Counted from the stretch's first letter, positions 9,221-18,324 are shown. The stretch: DNA of 64,000 bases from Mucilaginibacter sp. JRF (GCF_015223065.1 NZ_JADFBY010000002.1:62001-126000), one strand, 5' to 3'. A program made the numbers and translations. Notes: generated from the sequence alone by a model not told the origin.

Positions 9221-9306
9221 GCGTCCTTGCGAGGTACGAAGCAATCATCGAGCGATTTGGCTTAAGGAATGTCCTAAAGAGATTGCTTCGTACCTCGCAA
9301 GGACGC
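9221..9306. repeat. 26-bp perfect inverted repeat after rhlE, likely also terminator
   Basis: Arms at 9221-9246 and 9281-9306 are perfectly complementary over 26 bases (GCGTCCTTGCGAGG... and its reverse) around a 34-nt loop, and a T run follows at 9307-9313. The arm resembles the TTGCGAGG...GAAGCAATC palindromes found between genes in many bacterial phyla. Its place just after rhlE suggests use as a terminator. Confidence 0.85.
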
Positions 9307-9331
9307 TTTTTTTATAGAGGATTATCCCACC

Positions 9332-9398
9332 TGTCATTTCGAGCGATAGCGAGAAATCTGCACACGTTCATTGCAAAGCGACAAATTTCTCCTCGTAC
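9332..9398. repeat. TGTCATTTCGA module, cut short by a CCTCC arm
   Basis: The module starts normally (TGTCATTTCGAGCGATAGCG) but ends at CTCCTCGTAC, where the CCTCC-rich arm of copy B begins; the expected CTCGTTCGAAATGACA end is missing. The same break occurs at 45712. Confidence 0.75.
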
Positions 9399-9893
9399 AA
9401 CCCCTCCTAAATCCTCCCCAAAGGGGAGGACTTTAATATAATTATGTTCTTCAAAAAAAGAGCGGTGGCCTGGCAGAAAACCGGGCCAGGGAGCATGGCC
9501 TGTGCGGATGAAGGTTTTTTCTGCCTTGACTTTTGGTTACTTTGTGTCTAAGGCAAAGTAACTGGCCTCTGGGCCAAGAGCAGACTGACGATAATAAAAG
9601 CACAGCTCTTTTCTAAAAGCACAACCACTCAATTAAAGCAAATTTACTGCTCATGAGCACAAGGATGTACTTTATGATCGTTAGTGGTTGTCACTTTCTT
9701 TTTTGCAGAAAAAAGAAAGTAACCAAAGATAAACTGCCGGCTACGCCCTGCCCGGTGAAAGGGTGTGCTTTGGCAGGGATTGTGCTACTCCGGGCATTTC
9801 TGATGCCGGTAGGATAGGTTATTTACGGTTTGTGCTTTGGTTTTATCGTGTTGGTAACAATTCCCTCCCTCGGGAGGGTTAGGGAGGGGTTTA
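9399..9893 (+). repeat. Dispersed composite repeat, copy B
   Basis: The core (about 9453-9840) is flanked by inverted CCTCC-rich arms at 9399-9434 and 9859-9893. It matches copy A closely at both ends but differs in the middle: in place of the TTTCTTTTG hairpin it has ACTTTCTTTTTT (9693-9704)/AAAAAAGAAAGT (9709-9720). The same alternative appears in copy E. No shared open frame is present. Confidence 0.8.
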
Positions 9894-9925
9894 GCAAGCA
9901 TTTCTTCAAGGCACCAAACACTCAT

Positions 9926-10093
9926 CTACCTTAACTTCTTAACCAACCCCTTTTTTAGCTCTTTCTTCCTAAACCCACTTACAACCGGCCGTTCAAGCGG
10001 TACAATAGGTTCATTACTTACCTTATCTTCCCGATAGGCAGCCGGTATCCATTCGGGGCGAAGGGGGCGGTAGTTTTTAGGATGGTTACTCAT
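9926..10093 (-). CDS. Small conserved-looking protein, 55 aa, unknown function
   Basis: An ATG frame of 55 codons reads MSNHPKNYRPLRPEWIPAAY at its start and ends in a basic segment, FRKKELKKGLVKKLR. It is soluble and has a net positive charge. It begins 131 bp before the leuS ATG on the opposite strand and ends 33 bp from repeat copy B. The proline-tryptophan-rich first half and the basic tail are not what chance translation of the repeats would give, but there is no recognised domain and no clear -7 element. This is a tentative gene of unknown function. Confidence 0.55.
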   Translation of the reverse strand: MSNHPKNYRPLRPEWIPAAYREDKVSNEPIVPLERPVVSGFRKKELKKGLVKKLR

Positions 10094-10224
10094 TACTCAA
10101 ATTTAAGCCATAAAAGGCTAAATACTACTCAATCAATCAACTTAATCAACCTAATCAACCTTTTAGTAGTCGGTTATGGGCAAACTTTGTTATTTTCGCA
10201 ACGCATTTTTTGGAGTACAGGTAT

Positions 10225-13026
10225 ATGGATTATCAATTTAAAGATATAGAACAGAAGTGGCAGCAGTTTTGGGCCGACAACCAAACCTTTAAGGTTGAAA
10301 ACAACAGCACAAAGCCTAAGTATTACGTAATGGATATGTTCCCTTACCCATCGGGGGCGGGGCTGCATGTTGGTCACCCGCTGGGCTATATCGCGTCGGA
10401 TATTTTTGCGCGCTACAAACGTTTACGTGGTTTTAACGTGTTGCATCCAATGGGTTATGATTCGTTTGGTTTACCTGCCGAGCAATACGCCATACAAACC
10501 GGACAGCACCCATCAGTTACTACCGAAGATAACATTGCTACCTACCGCCGCCAGTTGGATCAGATAGGTTTCTCGTTCGACTGGAGCCGTGAGGTACGCA
10601 CCAGTTCGCCCGATTATTATAAATGGACGCAGTGGATATTTATGCAACTGTTCAACTCGTGGTACAACAAAGCCGCGGGTAAGGCCGAAAGCATTGAGAA
10701 ACTGGTTGAGCACTTTGCAACATCGGGCTCAAAAGGTATTGATGCCGTGAGCGATGAAGATACATTGACCTTTACTGCCGATGAATGGAAGGCCCTGCCT
10801 TACAAAACACAGCAGGAAGAATTATTAAAATACCGCCTTACCTACCTGCGCGAAAGCACCGTTAACTGGTGTGCCGCCCTGGGTACTGTATTGGCTAACG
10901 ACGAGGTGAAAGATGGCTTTAGCGAGCGCGGCGGTTACCCTGTTGAGCAAAAAAAGATGATGCAATGGAGCATGCGTATCACGGCCTACGCCGAACGCCT
11001 GCTGCAAGGCCTCGACACCATTGACTGGCCGGAACCGCTTAAAGAAATGCAGCGCAACTGGATAGGCAAAAGCACAGGCGCGAGTGTGAGATTTGGTATC
11101 GATAAAACGACTCTCCAATCACCGATCACTGCTGACTATATAGAGGTTTTCACCACCCGTGTTGATACCATTTTTGGTGTTACCTTTTTGGTGATAGCCC
11201 CTGAGCATGAGTTGGTGGAGGCATTGACCACGCCCGAGCAAAAGGCTGACATTGAGGCCTACATCACCCAAACTAAAAAGAAAAGTGAGCTTGACCGTAT
11301 GGCCGATACCAAGACCGTATCGGGTGCATTTACGGGCAGCTATGTGCTTAACCCGCTTAACGGCGAAAAAATACCGGTTTGGATAGCCGACTATGTTTTG
11401 GCCGGTTATGGTACTGGCGCTGTAATGGCCGTTCCATCGGGTGACCAGCGCGACTATTTGTTTGCCAAGCATTTTAACCTGCCGATAGTACCCATTATCG
11501 ACATACAAAATATTGAAACCGAAGCCGACCCGACCAAGGAAGGCAAATACATCAACTCCGATTTTATAAACGGATTAGCTTATAAGGAAGCTACCGCTGC
11601 CGTAGTTGCCAAGCTGGAAGAAGTGGGCGCGGGCAAAGCCAAGGTAAACTTCCGTATGCGTGATGCCATTTTTGGTCGCCAACGTTATTGGGGCGAGCCG
11701 GTGCCGGTATATTTTAAAGATGGTTTACCATACCTGATCAGCGAAACCGAGTTGCCATTATTACTGCCCGAAATTGATAAATACCTCCCAACCGAAACCG
11801 GTGAGCCGCCATTAGGTCGTGCTACAGATTGGAAACACCCGGAGGGTGAGTATGAGCTAAGCACCATGCCTGGCTGGGCAGGTTCAAGCTGGTACTGGTA
11901 CCGTTACATGGATGCCCATAACGACCAGGAATTCGCCTCAAAAGAGGCCATTGAGTACTGGAAAGATGTTGACCTGTACATTGGCGGCAGCGAGCATGCC
12001 ACCGGGCACCTGCTGTACAGTCGCTTTTGGAACAAGTTTTTAAAGGATATCGGCTTTGTAGTTGAGGAAGAACCTTTCAAGAAGCTGATCAACCAGGGCA
12101 TGATTCAAGGCAGGAGTAACTTTGTTTATCGCCTGATAGATGCCGAAGGCCGTGGTACTAACACATTCATATCACACGGCTTACTGGCAGATCATAAAAC
12201 ATCACCAATACACGTAGATGTGAATATTGTTAAAAATGATGTTTTAGATTTAGATAAATTCAAAGCATGGCGACCTGAATTTGCCGACGCTGAATTTGTT
12301 TTGGAGAACGGCAAATACGTTTGCGGACATGAGGTAGAGAAAATGTCAAAACGTTATTACAACGTTGTGAATCCGGATGACATAGCAAACCAGTACGGTG
12401 CCGACACATTGCGTATGTACGAGATGTTCCTTGGTCCGCTGGAGCAAAGCAAGCCCTGGAATACCAATGGTATTGAGGGCGTGTTCAAATTCCTGCGTAA
12501 ATTTTGGCGCTTATTCCATGATGAACAATGGAATTTCCGCGTAACAGATGAGGCACCTACCAAAGCCGAGTTGAAATCGCTACACAAGATCATTCGCAAG
12601 GTGGAAGAAGATATTGAGCGTTTCTCGTTCAATACTTCAGTTTCAAGCTTCATGATAGCTGTGAACGAGCTTACCGACCTGAAGTGTAACAAGCGCGCCA
12701 TATTGCAGGATCTGGTGATCATACTGGCACCTTACGCACCGCACATCACCGAGGAGCTTTGGACGCTGCTGGGCAATGCCGCCGGTACATTATCGTACGC
12801 TGCATATCCAACATTTAACCCCGAATATTTGGTTGAGGATGAGTTTGCCTACCCGATATCGGTAAACGGCAAAACCAAAATGAACCTGAGTATATCACTG
12901 AGTCTTGATCAAAAAGATATTGAAGCCCTGGTTCTTGCAAACGCCGACGTGCAAAAATACCTTGATGGTAAAACCCCTAAAAAACTCATTGTAGTTAAAG
13001 GACGTATAGTAAATATTGTGGTGTAA
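10225..13026 (+). CDS. leuS: Leucyl-tRNA synthetase
   Basis: A 933-residue class Ia synthetase. The start is set at the ATG at 10225 ([16 protein letters not shown]), which matches the usual LeuRS N terminus; a TTG five codons upstream is less likely. The HIGH signature appears as HVGH near residue 48 ([16 protein letters not shown]), the KMSKS loop as KMSKR near 705, and the CP1 editing domain lies between, with [12 protein letters not shown]. The enzyme charges tRNA-Leu with leucine in the cytoplasm and edits mischarged product. Length is above that of E. coli LeuRS (about 860), with an insertion before the CP1 domain (about residues 145-205), as often seen in Bacteroidota. It is monocistronic. 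Confidence 0.97.
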   Translation: MDYQFKDIEQKWQQFWADNQTFKVENNSTKPKYYVMDMFPYPSGAGLHVGHPLGYIASDIFARYKRLRGFNVLHPMGYDSFGLPAEQYAIQTGQHPSVTTEDNIATYRRQLDQIGFSFDWSREVRTSSPDYYKWTQWIFMQLFNSWYNKAAGKAESIEKLVEHFATSGSKGIDAVSDEDTLTFTADEWKALPYKTQQEELLKYRLTYLRESTVNWCAALGTVLANDEVKDGFSERGGYPVEQKKMMQWSMRITAYAERLLQGLDTIDWPEPLKEMQRNWIGKSTGASVRFGIDKTTLQSPITADYIEVFTTRVDTIFGVTFLVIAPEHELVEALTTPEQKADIEAYITQTKKKSELDRMADTKTVSGAFTGSYVLNPLNGEKIPVWIADYVLAGYGTGAVMAVPSGDQRDYLFAKHFNLPIVPIIDIQNIETEADPTKEGKYINSDFINGLAYKEATAAVVAKLEEVGAGKAKVNFRMRDAIFGRQRYWGEPVPVYFKDGLPYLISETELPLLLPEIDKYLPTETGEPPLGRATDWKHPEGEYELSTMPGWAGSSWYWYRYMDAHNDQEFASKEAIEYWKDVDLYIGGSEHATGHLLYSRFWNKFLKDIGFVVEEEPFKKLINQGMIQGRSNFVYRLIDAEGRGTNTFISHGLLADHKTSPIHVDVNIVKNDVLDLDKFKAWRPEFADAEFVLENGKYVCGHEVEKMSKRYYNVVNPDDIANQYGADTLRMYEMFLGPLEQSKPWNTNGIEGVFKFLRKFWRLFHDEQWNFRVTDEAPTKAELKSLHKIIRKVEEDIERFSFNTSVSSFMIAVNELTDLKCNKRAILQDLVIILAPYAPHITEELWTLLGNAAGTLSYAAYPTFNPEYLVEDEFAYPISVNGKTKMNLSISLSLDQKDIEALVLANADVQKYLDGKTPKKLIVVKGRIVNIVV

Positions 13027-13100
13027 GCTTTTTCCGTAGGAGAGAGGAATAAACTATAAGCGTTCTTGCGGGGTTATGGGGTTATTTGAAGTGAAAATAG

Positions 13101-13532
13101 TTATATAGAATTCCCTCCCCCTCGGGGAGGGTTAGGGAGGGGTAACCTCTCCAAAACTCCTTTGCGCTTCACAATATTCTTATAATCCCACTGTATATCG
13201 CGGGCTTTGGCGAGCCAGCGTTTAAGGTCGGTAGTGTTTATTTGTGATGCTGAGGTATAGCGGGCTTCGGCGGCTTTGAATTTGCCTTCGTTTTGCAAAC
13301 CGGCCTCGTCAAATGATTGTCCGCTCCAAAACAGTAATCGCACATTACCTTTCAGTTTGCTATAACCGGCAACGGGGTTACCATCCAGAAACCAAACCGG
13401 GTGCGCATGCCATATCTTTGATTCGGCTTCGGGTAGGTTTGCTGTAATTTCATTGGCCAGCAGGTGGCATATCTCCCGGTCGGCAGAGTCTTGCTGATCG
13501 TTATAATCCAGTATTGATTGTGGAATAGCCAT
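13101..13532 (-). CDS. DUF1801 domain protein with a repeat-derived C terminus
   Basis: The 143-residue product matches the DUF1801 (YdhG-like) fold: PEAESKIWHAHPVWFLDGNP and VRLLFWSGQSF are typical. Members are small cytoplasmic proteins of unclear role, some called iron chaperones. The last 13 residues (PLPNPPRGGGNSI) are encoded by a CCTCC-rich dispersed repeat (13109-13145), so a repeat has supplied the stop codon and extended or replaced the original C terminus. The gene stands alone, convergent with leuS at a distance of 74 bp. Family assignment is good; function is open. Confidence 0.8.
   Translation of the reverse strand: MAIPQSILDYNDQQDSADREICHLLANEITANLPEAESKIWHAHPVWFLDGNPVAGYSKLKGNVRLLFWSGQSFDEAGLQNEGKFKAAEARYTSASQINTTDLKRWLAKARDIQWDYKNIVKRKGVLERLPLPNPPRGGGNSI
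13109..13145. repeat. Solo CCTCC-rich arm inside the end of the DUF1801 gene
   Basis: TTCCCTCCCCCTCGGGGAGG followed by GTTAGGGAGGGGT has the same form as the right arm of the composite repeats at 4322 and 9859, but no core lies next to it. It overlaps the last codons of the DUF1801 gene. Confidence 0.75.
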
Positions 13533-13609
13533 TTGCTTTTCTTTAGGTTTAACGTGGTACTAATTTACCCGTGCCCAATTTAAAAAGCAAATGGCTGATT
13601 TAGAAATAT

Positions 13610-13855
13610 TTATTGCAGATCATCATCGGGCAGGTGATCGTCGTCATCCTCGTCTATCTCGTCCCAGTTGTTTTCCTGCCGTATGCGGTGCAAATCGTTT
13701 CCTGTGCCCATCAGGTCGTCAAACACTTCGTCGTCCTCATCATCCCAATCACCTTCCAGGTCGTCGTCCTCACCGGGAGTAAGCAATACGGTATTGATGA
13801 TAATGCCTGAATGGCGCAATTCGATATCGTTATTATTATATAGTTGCGTTTGCAT
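13610..13855 (-). CDS. Small highly acidic protein, 81 aa, unknown function
   Basis: The start is put at the ATG at 13855 (MQTQLYNNNDIELRHSGIII); an upstream ATG at 13879 would add 8 residues. The second half is extremely acidic (GEDDDLEGDWDDEDDEVFDD and DEDDDDHLPDDD), with a predicted isoelectric point far below 5. There is no signal peptide or membrane segment. Such acidic tails can bind metal or basic partners, but nothing identifies the role. It precedes the DUF1801 gene in the same direction (78 bp gap), and a secreted protein gene lies upstream (50 bp gap). Confidence 0.6.
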   Translation of the reverse strand: MQTQLYNNNDIELRHSGIIINTVLLTPGEDDDLEGDWDDEDDEVFDDLMGTGNDLHRIRQENNWDEIDEDDDDHLPDDDLQ

Positions 13856-13904
13856 GTTTTTTAAATTCCTATAACACAAACATGCAAAATTGCCGCTGAA
13901 TTTA

Positions 13905-14531
13905 TTACAGTATATCGATGCCTTTAATTTCTTTTACTTTGTAATAACCTTTGGCAGTGGGCAGGTAAACCTCAATTTCCTCAGAAGTTATAGTTAGTTT
14001 TTTGCCTGCGAATTTTGTAGCAGCACCGGTCATGAATTTTTCAGACCCCGGGAATTGCCTTAACCACAAAAATGATTGTTCGCCACCCGGAGTTGATATC
14101 ACAATATAATTAAAGCCTTTAACATCAACACGTTTAAATGTGCCCGTTATGGTTTTTGAACCAGTTTCCTGTTCGTTTTGCTGGCCTGCCATAATCATGG
14201 ATAATTTAATAAATCCCTGGCATTTTTGTTTTACTAAACTGATACCTATAGACTGCCCCACTGTACGCATTGCCGGTTGATCGGCCGGATTTACGCCTTT
14301 TTCCGTTGCAACATCAATTAATTGATCAGCATATGATGAAAAGGTGTTCATGAAAAGTTCAGTAGCTTGTTGTTTTGTTTTTACAGCACTCAGATCAAGT
14401 TTGTTTAAAGCATTGCATAATGAGTCTAATAATTTTTGCTCGGCAGGGCCTGGTTTTGTTTCAGTTTGTGCCGATGCCGAAAATGCAAACGCTGATAGGA
14501 TCACCAGCAGCAGGGGTAATAGTTTTTTCAT
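13905..14531 (-). CDS. Exported protein of unknown function
   Basis: A 208-residue product with a clear signal peptide (MKKLLPLLLVILSAFAFSAS, cleavage near SAQ). The mature part has a helical first half (about 30-110, with conserved-looking KQQATELFMNTFSSYADQLID) and a beta-rich second half (GTFKRVDVKGFNYIVI, SFLWLRQFPGSEKF, KKLTITSEEIEVYLP) that may form a small barrel. No lipobox, so it is expected to be periplasmic. It is transcribed away from the rpsF operon and shares a 159-bp intergenic region with it. I do not recognise the family. Confidence 0.75.
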   Translation of the reverse strand: MKKLLPLLLVILSAFAFSASAQTETKPGPAEQKLLDSLCNALNKLDLSAVKTKQQATELFMNTFSSYADQLIDVATEKGVNPADQPAMRTVGQSIGISLVKQKCQGFIKLSMIMAGQQNEQETGSKTITGTFKRVDVKGFNYIVISTPGGEQSFLWLRQFPGSEKFMTGAATKFAGKKLTITSEEIEVYLPTAKGYYKVKEIKGIDIL

Positions 14532-14617
14532 TTTGATTCAGTTCAGGTTATTGTATTCCTTTAATATACCGCAAATATAACATTAGCAGCGATAACTGAT
14601 TATTAACTTATTGAATA

Positions 14618-14649
14618 TTTGATTGATTGAAAAAAACTTATTACTTTTG
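14618..14649 (+). promoter_or_regulatory. Promoter of the rpsF-rpsR-rplI operon
   Basis: TTTG at 14618-14621 and TACTTTTG at 14642-14649 match the Bacteroidota -33 (TTTG) and -7 (TAnnTTTG) elements with a 20-bp spacer. It predicts a leader of about 35 nt before the rpsF ATG. Confidence 0.75.
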
Positions 14650-14690
14650 CAGCCCCGTTAATAGCGGGAAGATAACAAATTAACAAACAA

Positions 14691-15056
14691 ATGCAACAGT
14701 ACGAAACCGTAGTAATTCTTACCCCGTTGCTGTCAGAAGAAGTAGCGAAAGAGGCGATTGCCAAATTCACTAAGATCTTAACTGATGGCGGAGCCGAAAT
14801 TGTCCAGGAGGATAATTGGGGTTTGAAAAAATTAGCGTACCCTATTCAAAAGAAAACAACAGGGTATTATCACTTAACTGAATACAAGGCTCCGGGTGAT
14901 TTAATTAACAAATTGGAAGTTGAATTCAGACGTGATGAGCGCGTTATGCGTTTCCTGACCATTGCATTGGACAAACACGCCATTGCTTACAACGAGAAGA
15001 AACGTAGCGGTGCTTTCAATCAAAAGAAAACTAAAACAGAGGAGGCAGCAGGCTAA
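14691..15056 (+). CDS. rpsF: 30S ribosomal protein S6
   Basis: The 121-residue product begins [20 protein letters not shown] and has the S6 pattern [20 protein letters not shown] and [19 protein letters not shown]6 binds 16S rRNA with S18 in the platform of the small subunit. A lysine-rich tail (about 100-121) extends beyond the fold. It is the first gene of the rpsF-rpsR-rplI operon; its stop shares one base with the rpsR start (TAATG). I see no S6:S18 autoregulatory RNA that I could draw with confidence in the short leader. Confidence 0.96.
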   Translation: MQQYETVVILTPLLSEEVAKEAIAKFTKILTDGGAEIVQEDNWGLKKLAYPIQKKTTGYYHLTEYKAPGDLINKLEVEFRRDERVMRFLTIALDKHAIAYNEKKRSGAFNQKKTKTEEAAG

Positions 15057-15319
15057 TGGCAAACGATCAGATTAAATACGTTACCGCTCCAAAAGTGGAG
15101 GATAACCGTAAAAAATACTGCCGTTTTAAAAAGAACGGTATCAAGTATATCGATTACAAGGATGCTAACTTCCTTTTAAAATTTGTTAACGATCAGGGTA
15201 AAGTATTACCTCGCCGTTTAACAGGTACTTCATTAAAGTTTCAGCGTAAAGTAGCCCAGGCTGTTAAGCGTGCACGCCACATCGGTTTGTTGCCTTACGT
15301 TACAGATTCATTAAAATAA
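15056..15319 (+). CDS. rpsR: 30S ribosomal protein S18
   Basis: An 87-residue basic protein with the S18 signature KKYCRFKKNGIKYIDYKDAN and LPRRLTGTSLKFQRKVAQAV. It binds S6 and 16S rRNA. Start and rpsF stop overlap by one base, indicating coupled translation. It is the second gene of the operon. Confidence 0.96.
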   Translation: MANDQIKYVTAPKVEDNRKKYCRFKKNGIKYIDYKDANFLLKFVNDQGKVLPRRLTGTSLKFQRKVAQAVKRARHIGLLPYVTDSLK

Positions 15320-15336
15320 TCAGGAGGTAACAAGTA

Positions 15337-15780
15337 ATGGAACTTATTTTAAAACAAGATGTAAAAAACCTGGGCGATAAAGACGACGTAGTGAGCGTTA
15401 AGCCAGGTTATGGCCGTAACTACCTTATCCCTAAGGGTTATGCTATATTAGCAACTGTATCTGCACGTAAGGTTTTAGCTGAAAACCTGAAGCAAGCACA
15501 GTTCAAACAAGAAAAAATTCGTAAAGATGCTGACGCTATCGCCGCTAAACTGGAAGGTGTAAAACTTACCATTGGCGCTAAAGCCGGAGAAACCGGTAAA
15601 ATTTTCGGTGCTATCAACACTATCCAAATTGCTGATGCATTGAAAAAAGAAGGCTTCGAGGTTGATCGTCGTCGTATCACTTTCGATCAGGAACCAAAAG
15701 TACTTGGCGAATATGTAGCCAACGTTAACCTGCACAAAGAAGTTAAGGTTAAAGTTCCTTTCGAGGTAGTAGCTGAGTAA
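15337..15780 (+). CDS. rplI: 50S ribosomal protein L9
   Basis: A 147-residue product with the L9 N-terminal domain (VKNLGDKDDVVSVKPGYGRN and YLIPKGYA) joined by a long helix to the C-terminal rRNA-binding domain (LTIGAKAGETGKIFGAINT). L9 binds 23S rRNA at the base of the L1 stalk. An AGGAGGT at 15322-15328 sits 8 bases before the ATG; a strong Shine-Dalgarno sequence is unusual in Bacteroidota and probably raises L9 initiation independently of rpsR, which ends 17 bp upstream. It is the last gene of the operon. Confidence 0.96.
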   Translation: MELILKQDVKNLGDKDDVVSVKPGYGRNYLIPKGYAILATVSARKVLAENLKQAQFKQEKIRKDADAIAAKLEGVKLTIGAKAGETGKIFGAINTIQIADALKKEGFEVDRRRITFDQEPKVLGEYVANVNLHKEVKVKVPFEVVAE

Positions 15781-15782
15781 GT

Positions 15783-15817
15783 ACCCCACCCAACCCTCCC
15801 CTAAAGGAGAGGGCTTT
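15783..15817. repeat. Solo CCTCC-rich arm after rplI
   Basis: CCCCACCCAACCCTCCCCTA followed by AAGGAGAGGGCTTT has the left-arm orientation of the composite repeats, without a core. It starts 3 bases after the rplI stop. Confidence 0.65.
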
Positions 15818-15843
15818 GAAAAGGGATACTCATAATAATTTAC

Positions 15844-15899
15844 ACAAAGGGTGTTTGGTATTTTACCGGGCACCCTTTGTTTTGTAATTTGCTTTTTTT
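15844..15899 (+). terminator. Terminator of the rpsF operon
   Basis: ACAAAGGGTG (15844-15853) pairs with CACCCTTTGT (15871-15880) around a loop that holds a small GGTA/TACC pairing; a T-rich run ends at 15899, directly before the mtgA ATG. Confidence 0.7.
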
Positions 15900-16610
15900 A
15901 TGAAGCGTAAACGTGTTGTTAAAAATAGTATAGTGCGCCTGCTGCTGCGCATTGTTAAGCTGGCTTTTATATTTTTTGTAGGCGCGAGTTTGTTTGGCGT
16001 GCTGCTGTTCAAATTCGTTAACCCGCCGTTTACGTGGCTGATAATAGAGCGAGGATTTGAGCGTAAGGATGCCGGTAAAACCTGGAAGATAGACAAGGAT
16101 TGGAAGGATTTTGACGAAATATCCGACAATATGAAGCGCGCCGCCGTAGCTGCCGAAGATCAGCTGTTTTTAGAACACCACGGCTTTGATCTGCATGCTA
16201 TCGAAAAAGCCATTGACAAGAACATGCACAGTAAAAAGCTGATAGGTGGCAGCACCATAACTCAGCAAACTGCAAAAAACGTATTCTTGTGGCAGGGTCG
16301 CTCGTTTTTACGGAAGGGATTAGAGGCCTGGTTTACGGTGCTGATAGAGGTATTTTGGAGCAAGCAGCGCATTATGGAGGTTTACCTCAACGTAATTGAA
16401 ATGGGCGATGGCATTTACGGTGCCGAAGCCGCGGCGCAGGCCTACTTCAATAAATCGGCATCAAATTTAACACAAAGGCAGGCGGCAGCAATAGCTTCCA
16501 TCTTCCCGAGCCCGTTAAAATGGTCGGCCACTAAGCCGAGCAGGTATGTGCGCCACCGCCAGTATCTGATACGAAAAAATATGCGCAGACTGGGGCCATT
16601 GAGTTTTTAA
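15900..16610 (+). CDS. mtgA: Monofunctional peptidoglycan transglycosylase (GT51)
   Basis: A 236-residue inner membrane protein with one N-terminal membrane anchor (about residues 20-42) and a GT51 domain. Motifs seen: AAVAAEDQLFLEHHGFD (catalytic Glu), GGSTITQQTAKNVFLWQGR, EVYLNVIEMGDGIYGAEAAA. MtgA polymerises glycan strands from lipid II on the periplasmic face; no transpeptidase domain is present. Length fits MtgA. The gene starts directly at the end of the rplI terminator, so its promoter must overlap that hairpin. It is 36 bp upstream of a PH-domain gene in the same direction. Confidence 0.94.
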   Translation: MKRKRVVKNSIVRLLLRIVKLAFIFFVGASLFGVLLFKFVNPPFTWLIIERGFERKDAGKTWKIDKDWKDFDEISDNMKRAAVAAEDQLFLEHHGFDLHAIEKAIDKNMHSKKLIGGSTITQQTAKNVFLWQGRSFLRKGLEAWFTVLIEVFWSKQRIMEVYLNVIEMGDGIYGAEAAAQAYFNKSASNLTQRQAAAIASIFPSPLKWSATKPSRYVRHRQYLIRKNMRRLGPLSF

Positions 16611-16646
16611 AACATATATTAGTAGCATACAAAACTTAACCTTATC

Positions 16647-17213
16647 ATGATCATCAATACCGACCTGAGCCTGAGCCATGAAATACAGGCCGAAATATTA
16701 CCCGGCGAAAAACAGCTATGGGTGGGTAAACCCAAAGCAGGTATTCAGTTTCGTAAGTCGGATGCTTTGTTTATTCCTTTCAGTATTTTTTGGGCAGGGT
16801 TCGCTATTTTTTGGTTTGTGGGTGTTTTTATGTCTGGGGCTCCATACTTTCTACTTTTTTTCGGGATACCCTTTGTATGTGCAGGATTATACATTACGGT
16901 TGGGCGATTTTTTTACGACAGCTATAAACGTGGAAAAACGTTATATGCCGTTACCGATAAACGCGTCATTATTAAAAATGGTGGCATCAAAGGGCAAACG
17001 GTTACGCTGAATATTAAAAGCCTGCAAGATATCAGCATCATTGAAAAACAAGATGGCAGCGGCACCATCACCTTTAACAGCAACAATTCCTTTCCATCGA
17101 TTTTTGGTCAGAGTAATTGGCCCGGCACTAAACGCCCCCAGGCACCCACGCTTGAGTTTATAACTGATGTGCGCGCCGTTTATAACCTGATAATAAAGCA
17201 GCAGATAGCTTAA
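16647..17213 (+). CDS. Membrane protein with a bacterial PH-like domain
   Basis: A 188-residue protein: a short cytoplasmic N terminus with PGEKQLWVGKPKAG, two membrane segments (about 42-62 and 67-88), then a PH-like (bPH2/DUF304 type) domain beginning TLYAVTDKRVIIKNGG and continuing VTLNIKSLQDISIIEKQDG. The YAVTDKRV...I pattern is the hallmark of this family. Role unknown; such proteins are membrane-bound and sometimes linked to stress or secretion. It is tail-to-tail with the next gene on the minus strand, overlapping it by 4 bases at the stop codons. Confidence 0.8.
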   Translation: MIINTDLSLSHEIQAEILPGEKQLWVGKPKAGIQFRKSDALFIPFSIFWAGFAIFWFVGVFMSGAPYFLLFFGIPFVCAGLYITVGRFFYDSYKRGKTLYAVTDKRVIIKNGGIKGQTVTLNIKSLQDISIIEKQDGSGTITFNSNNSFPSIFGQSNWPGTKRPQAPTLEFITDVRAVYNLIIKQQIA

Positions 17214-17683
17214 GCGGTAAGTACCTGCTTAAACTGATTGATAGCCTTATTGCGAGCCATAATATACGTTCCATGTATAAATAATCTGAAGGCAGCCGCC
17301 CCGAACATCAACAATACAAAAGGCATGGGCGTAAACCTATAGGTTGTCTTTAGCAAACCGGGCACAATGGCCGCCGCGGTTACAACTACCATCCATACAG
17401 CCAATAGCCAAATAAATACACGCTGTGTGCGTGTTTCAATATCAATGTGGGTATTATTCTTTCCGTTGCCCCGGCTTAGCTGGCCACGTAGCGTACAGGC
17501 TACTCCCAGGGCTGATGATGATATGATATAGAATCCATTAGCATCAACAGTGCCGATAAATGCCTTATTGGTTTTTTCGCGTATCAGAGTCTTTTTAATG
17601 AGTGTATTATTGCGGAGCCTTTGCCTAACATCAGCCATTGCCAGGTTTGATGTAAAGTGAAAGCTGTTTCGTCCGAATGCCAT
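17210..17683 (-). CDS. Predicted membrane protein, unknown function
   Basis: A 157-residue product. About 90 polar residues (NSFHFTSNLAMADVRQRLRN, then GFYIISSSALGVACTLRG, which looks beta-rich) are followed by two membrane segments (about 91-108 and 117-137) and a short positively charged end. The arrangement mirrors that of the PH-domain protein next door with the order reversed. I do not recognise the family. It overlaps the PH-domain gene by 4 bases at the 3' ends and lies 16 bp downstream of the YdeI-type gene, with which it is probably co-transcribed. Confidence 0.65.
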   Translation of the reverse strand: MAFGRNSFHFTSNLAMADVRQRLRNNTLIKKTLIREKTNKAFIGTVDANGFYIISSSALGVACTLRGQLSRGNGKNNTHIDIETRTQRVFIWLLAVWMVVVTAAAIVPGLLKTTYRFTPMPFVLLMFGAAAFRLFIHGTYIMARNKAINQFKQVLTA

Positions 17684-17699
17684 GTGTAAAAGTAGACTA

Positions 17700-18320
17700 T
17701 TATTTATATTTCCAGTGCCTTTGCTTGCCCTCGCTTATCCATTCAATGGCCTGTTCTAATCGCTTTTGCAGGGTGGCCTCGGTTTTGGCTTCGGCAAACC
17801 AGGTGATGTATTCTTTTTTGGCTGATGGACTAAACTTTTCGAACACATCCATAGCCTGCGGGTTTTTGGCCAGCAGCTCCATAAAGTAGGCCGGTGTTTC
17901 GGGCGTTGGCTGAGGTGCCTTGGCTACTACAGGCTTTTTGGCAGCGGGTTTCTTAACTTCCTGCGCATTTATGGAAACCATTTCGGCAATATACTCTATC
18001 AGTATATCATCAGCAGGCAAATCAGCAATACTGGCTATGCGGCCGAAACTACCCGCGCCGCTGCCTTCCTCTTCGTCCAATATCTTATACGGATCGCTCA
18101 ACCGCCCGCTTTTCCAAAACCCGAAAGCACAATGCTGCTTAAATGCTGCTATGTAACATACCGGGCCATCGCAATCAAAAAACGGCATGCTCCACTTGGT
18201 GGTTTCCGTAATTTCGGGCACGGTACGGTGTATCAAATCGCGCAGGTGCAGCAAAATAGGCTTTGCAAAATCAGCCGACTTATCAATATAGGCGTCAATG
18301 CGTGGGTCGTAGCTGGGCAT
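17700..18320 (-). CDS. YdeI/OmpD-associated family protein (DUF1801 plus C-terminal domain)
   Basis: A 206-residue two-domain protein. The N-terminal half (about 1-125) is DUF1801-like, with IPEITETTKW-type SMPFFDCDGPVCYIAAFKQH and FGFWKSGRL. A lysine/alanine/proline linker follows, then the C-terminal domain of the YdeI family (FEKFSPSAKKEYITWFAEAK, TLQKRLEQAIEWISEGKQRH). The family is widespread; E. coli YdeI is linked to antimicrobial peptide resistance, but the mechanism is unclear. It is the second DUF1801-type gene in the window, the other being at 13101-13532. The word-like inverted repeat at 18325-18515 lies just upstream of its start. Confidence 0.85.
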   Translation of the reverse strand: MPSYDPRIDAYIDKSADFAKPILLHLRDLIHRTVPEITETTKWSMPFFDCDGPVCYIAAFKQHCAFGFWKSGRLSDPYKILDEEEGSGAGSFGRIASIADLPADDILIEYIAEMVSINAQEVKKPAAKKPVVAKAPQPTPETPAYFMELLAKNPQAMDVFEKFSPSAKKEYITWFAEAKTEATLQKRLEQAIEWISEGKQRHWKYK

Positions 18321-18324
18321 GGGG

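Noticed and set aside
10210..10224. TTG start five codons before the chosen leuS start
   Set aside because: The ATG at 10225 begins with the residues expected for a leucyl-tRNA synthetase N terminus; the added EYRY has no support.
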